Shown here one piece after another: positions 5,673-5,865 of a stretch of DNA of 5,865 nt. Made by a program: the position numbers and the translations under genes. This stretch comes from Sulfurimonas sp. (GTDB taxonomy: Bacteria > Campylobacterota > Campylobacteria > Campylobacterales > Sulfurimonadaceae): contig NVXO02000002.1 of NCBI GenBank assembly GCA_002733945.2, positions 346,377 through 352,241 on the forward strand. The letters run 5' to 3'. Position 1 is the stretch's first letter. The number at the start of each line of letters is the position of its first letter. The notes under the pieces are model-generated. The model made no database searches, was not told the DNA's origin, and saw nothing but the letters and a program-made list of their open reading frames with translations.

Positions 5673-5677
5673 AGGAG
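5673..5677 (+). promoter_or_regulatory. Ribosome binding site fixing the hydrogenase GTG start
   Basis: AGGAG at 5673-5677 lies five bases before the GTG at 5683. The in-frame GTG at 5680 would be only two bases away, which is too close. The ATG at 5678 reads into a stop after two codons. An in-frame TGA at 5671-5673 rules out any earlier start. Confidence 0.7.
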
Positions 5678-5682
5678 ATGTG

Positions 5683-5865
5683 GTGATATCAAATAACAAT
5701 GAGACATCGTATGATGCGCTTTATACAGCATTTAAAGAGAGAGTTGAGCAATTATCAAAATTGCCAAAGATGAAAGAAGATAGTTCTATTGAAAAAGTTA
5801 TGCAAGAGAGTGGAGTAAGCAGAAGAAATTTTATGAAATGGGCTGGAACACTAACAGCTATGCTT
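5683..5865 (+). CDS. [NiFe]-hydrogenase small subunit, N-terminal part
   Basis: Only the first 61 codons are in the window; the full family length is about 350-390 residues. A charged N-terminal region (KERVEQLSKLPKMKED) leads into SRRNFMKWAGTLTAML (residues 46-61), a twin-arginine signal with Arg47-Arg48. This is the hallmark of uptake [NiFe]-hydrogenase small subunits of Campylobacterota (HydA/HupS-type), whose RR-x-F-[ML/I]-K-W-A motif follows a similar leader. The subunit carries iron-sulfur clusters that pass electrons from H2 oxidised by the large subunit toward the membrane quinone pool. The mature complex is exported folded by the Tat system to the periplasm. The cluster-binding cysteines lie beyond the window. 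It is presumably the first gene of a hydrogenase operon, since 380 non-coding bases precede it. Confidence 0.85.
   Translation, partial: MISNNNETSYDALYTAFKERVEQLSKLPKMKEDSSIEKVMQESGVSRRNFMKWAGTLTAML

Larger units (their letters stand above)
5303..5682. other. Intergenic region between hydrolase and hydrogenase genes
   Basis: This 380-base, strongly AT-rich region has no credible gene on either strand. It contains the terminator at 5388-5428, larger inverted repeats enclosing it (see findings), a 26-base palindrome at 5479-5504, a perfect TATAAT at 5530-5535, and a TTTATCTA direct repeat (5632-5639 and 5641-5648). The second half probably carries the hydrogenase promoter and its control sites. 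Confidence 0.6.

Noticed and set aside
1..5865. CRISPR array, complete insertion sequence or rRNA gene
   Set aside because: I found no regularly spaced repeats, no transposase motifs and no rRNA-like sequence anywhere in the window.

Overview
The window looks like a piece of an AT-rich genome from the phylum Campylobacterota (epsilonproteobacteria), probably a free-living relative of Sulfurimonas, Sulfurovum or Arcobacter. This placement is an inference from three things: the low G+C content, a compact tRNA cluster, and the start of a [NiFe]-hydrogenase small subunit with a long, lysine-rich leader before its SRRNFMK twin-arginine motif. I could not run a database search.

Layout. (1) Positions 20-317 hold three tightly packed tRNA genes, Leu(UAA), Cys(GCA) and Ser(UGA), all on the + strand with CCA encoded. 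(2) Positions 318 to about 3390 form a gene-poor, AT-rich accessory segment directly behind tRNA-Ser. It contains an unassigned coding remnant, an HNH endonuclease gene split by a one-base frameshift, an intact class II Fic (AMPylase-type) gene behind a perfect palindromic operator, and an open frame resembling the N-terminus of a tyrosine integrase. Position next to a tRNA, broken genes and an integrase-like remnant together suggest a decaying genomic island. (3) Positions 3395-3634 encode a 79-residue BspA-like (DUF285) repeat protein with a good ribosome binding site. (4) Positions 3746-5302 hold a divergent pair: a protein-L-isoaspartate methyltransferase on the - strand and a membrane-anchored alpha/beta hydrolase on the + strand. 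They share a 111-bp promoter region with CAAGTT repeats that overlap a textbook -35/-10 promoter. (5) Positions 5303-5682 are non-coding, with a likely terminator and several inverted repeats. (6) A [NiFe]-hydrogenase small subunit starts at a GTG at 5683 and runs off the window.

How the parts may relate. The HNH nuclease and Fic protein are both typical of defence or conflict loci, but the nuclease is broken here, so no working multi-gene system can be claimed. The Fic gene is the only clearly intact accessory gene with its own control site, and it may regulate itself through its C-terminal winged helix. The isoaspartate methyltransferase, hydrolase and hydrogenase look like ordinary chromosomal genes. 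I found no CRISPR array, complete insertion sequence, rRNA, or convincing new multi-gene system.
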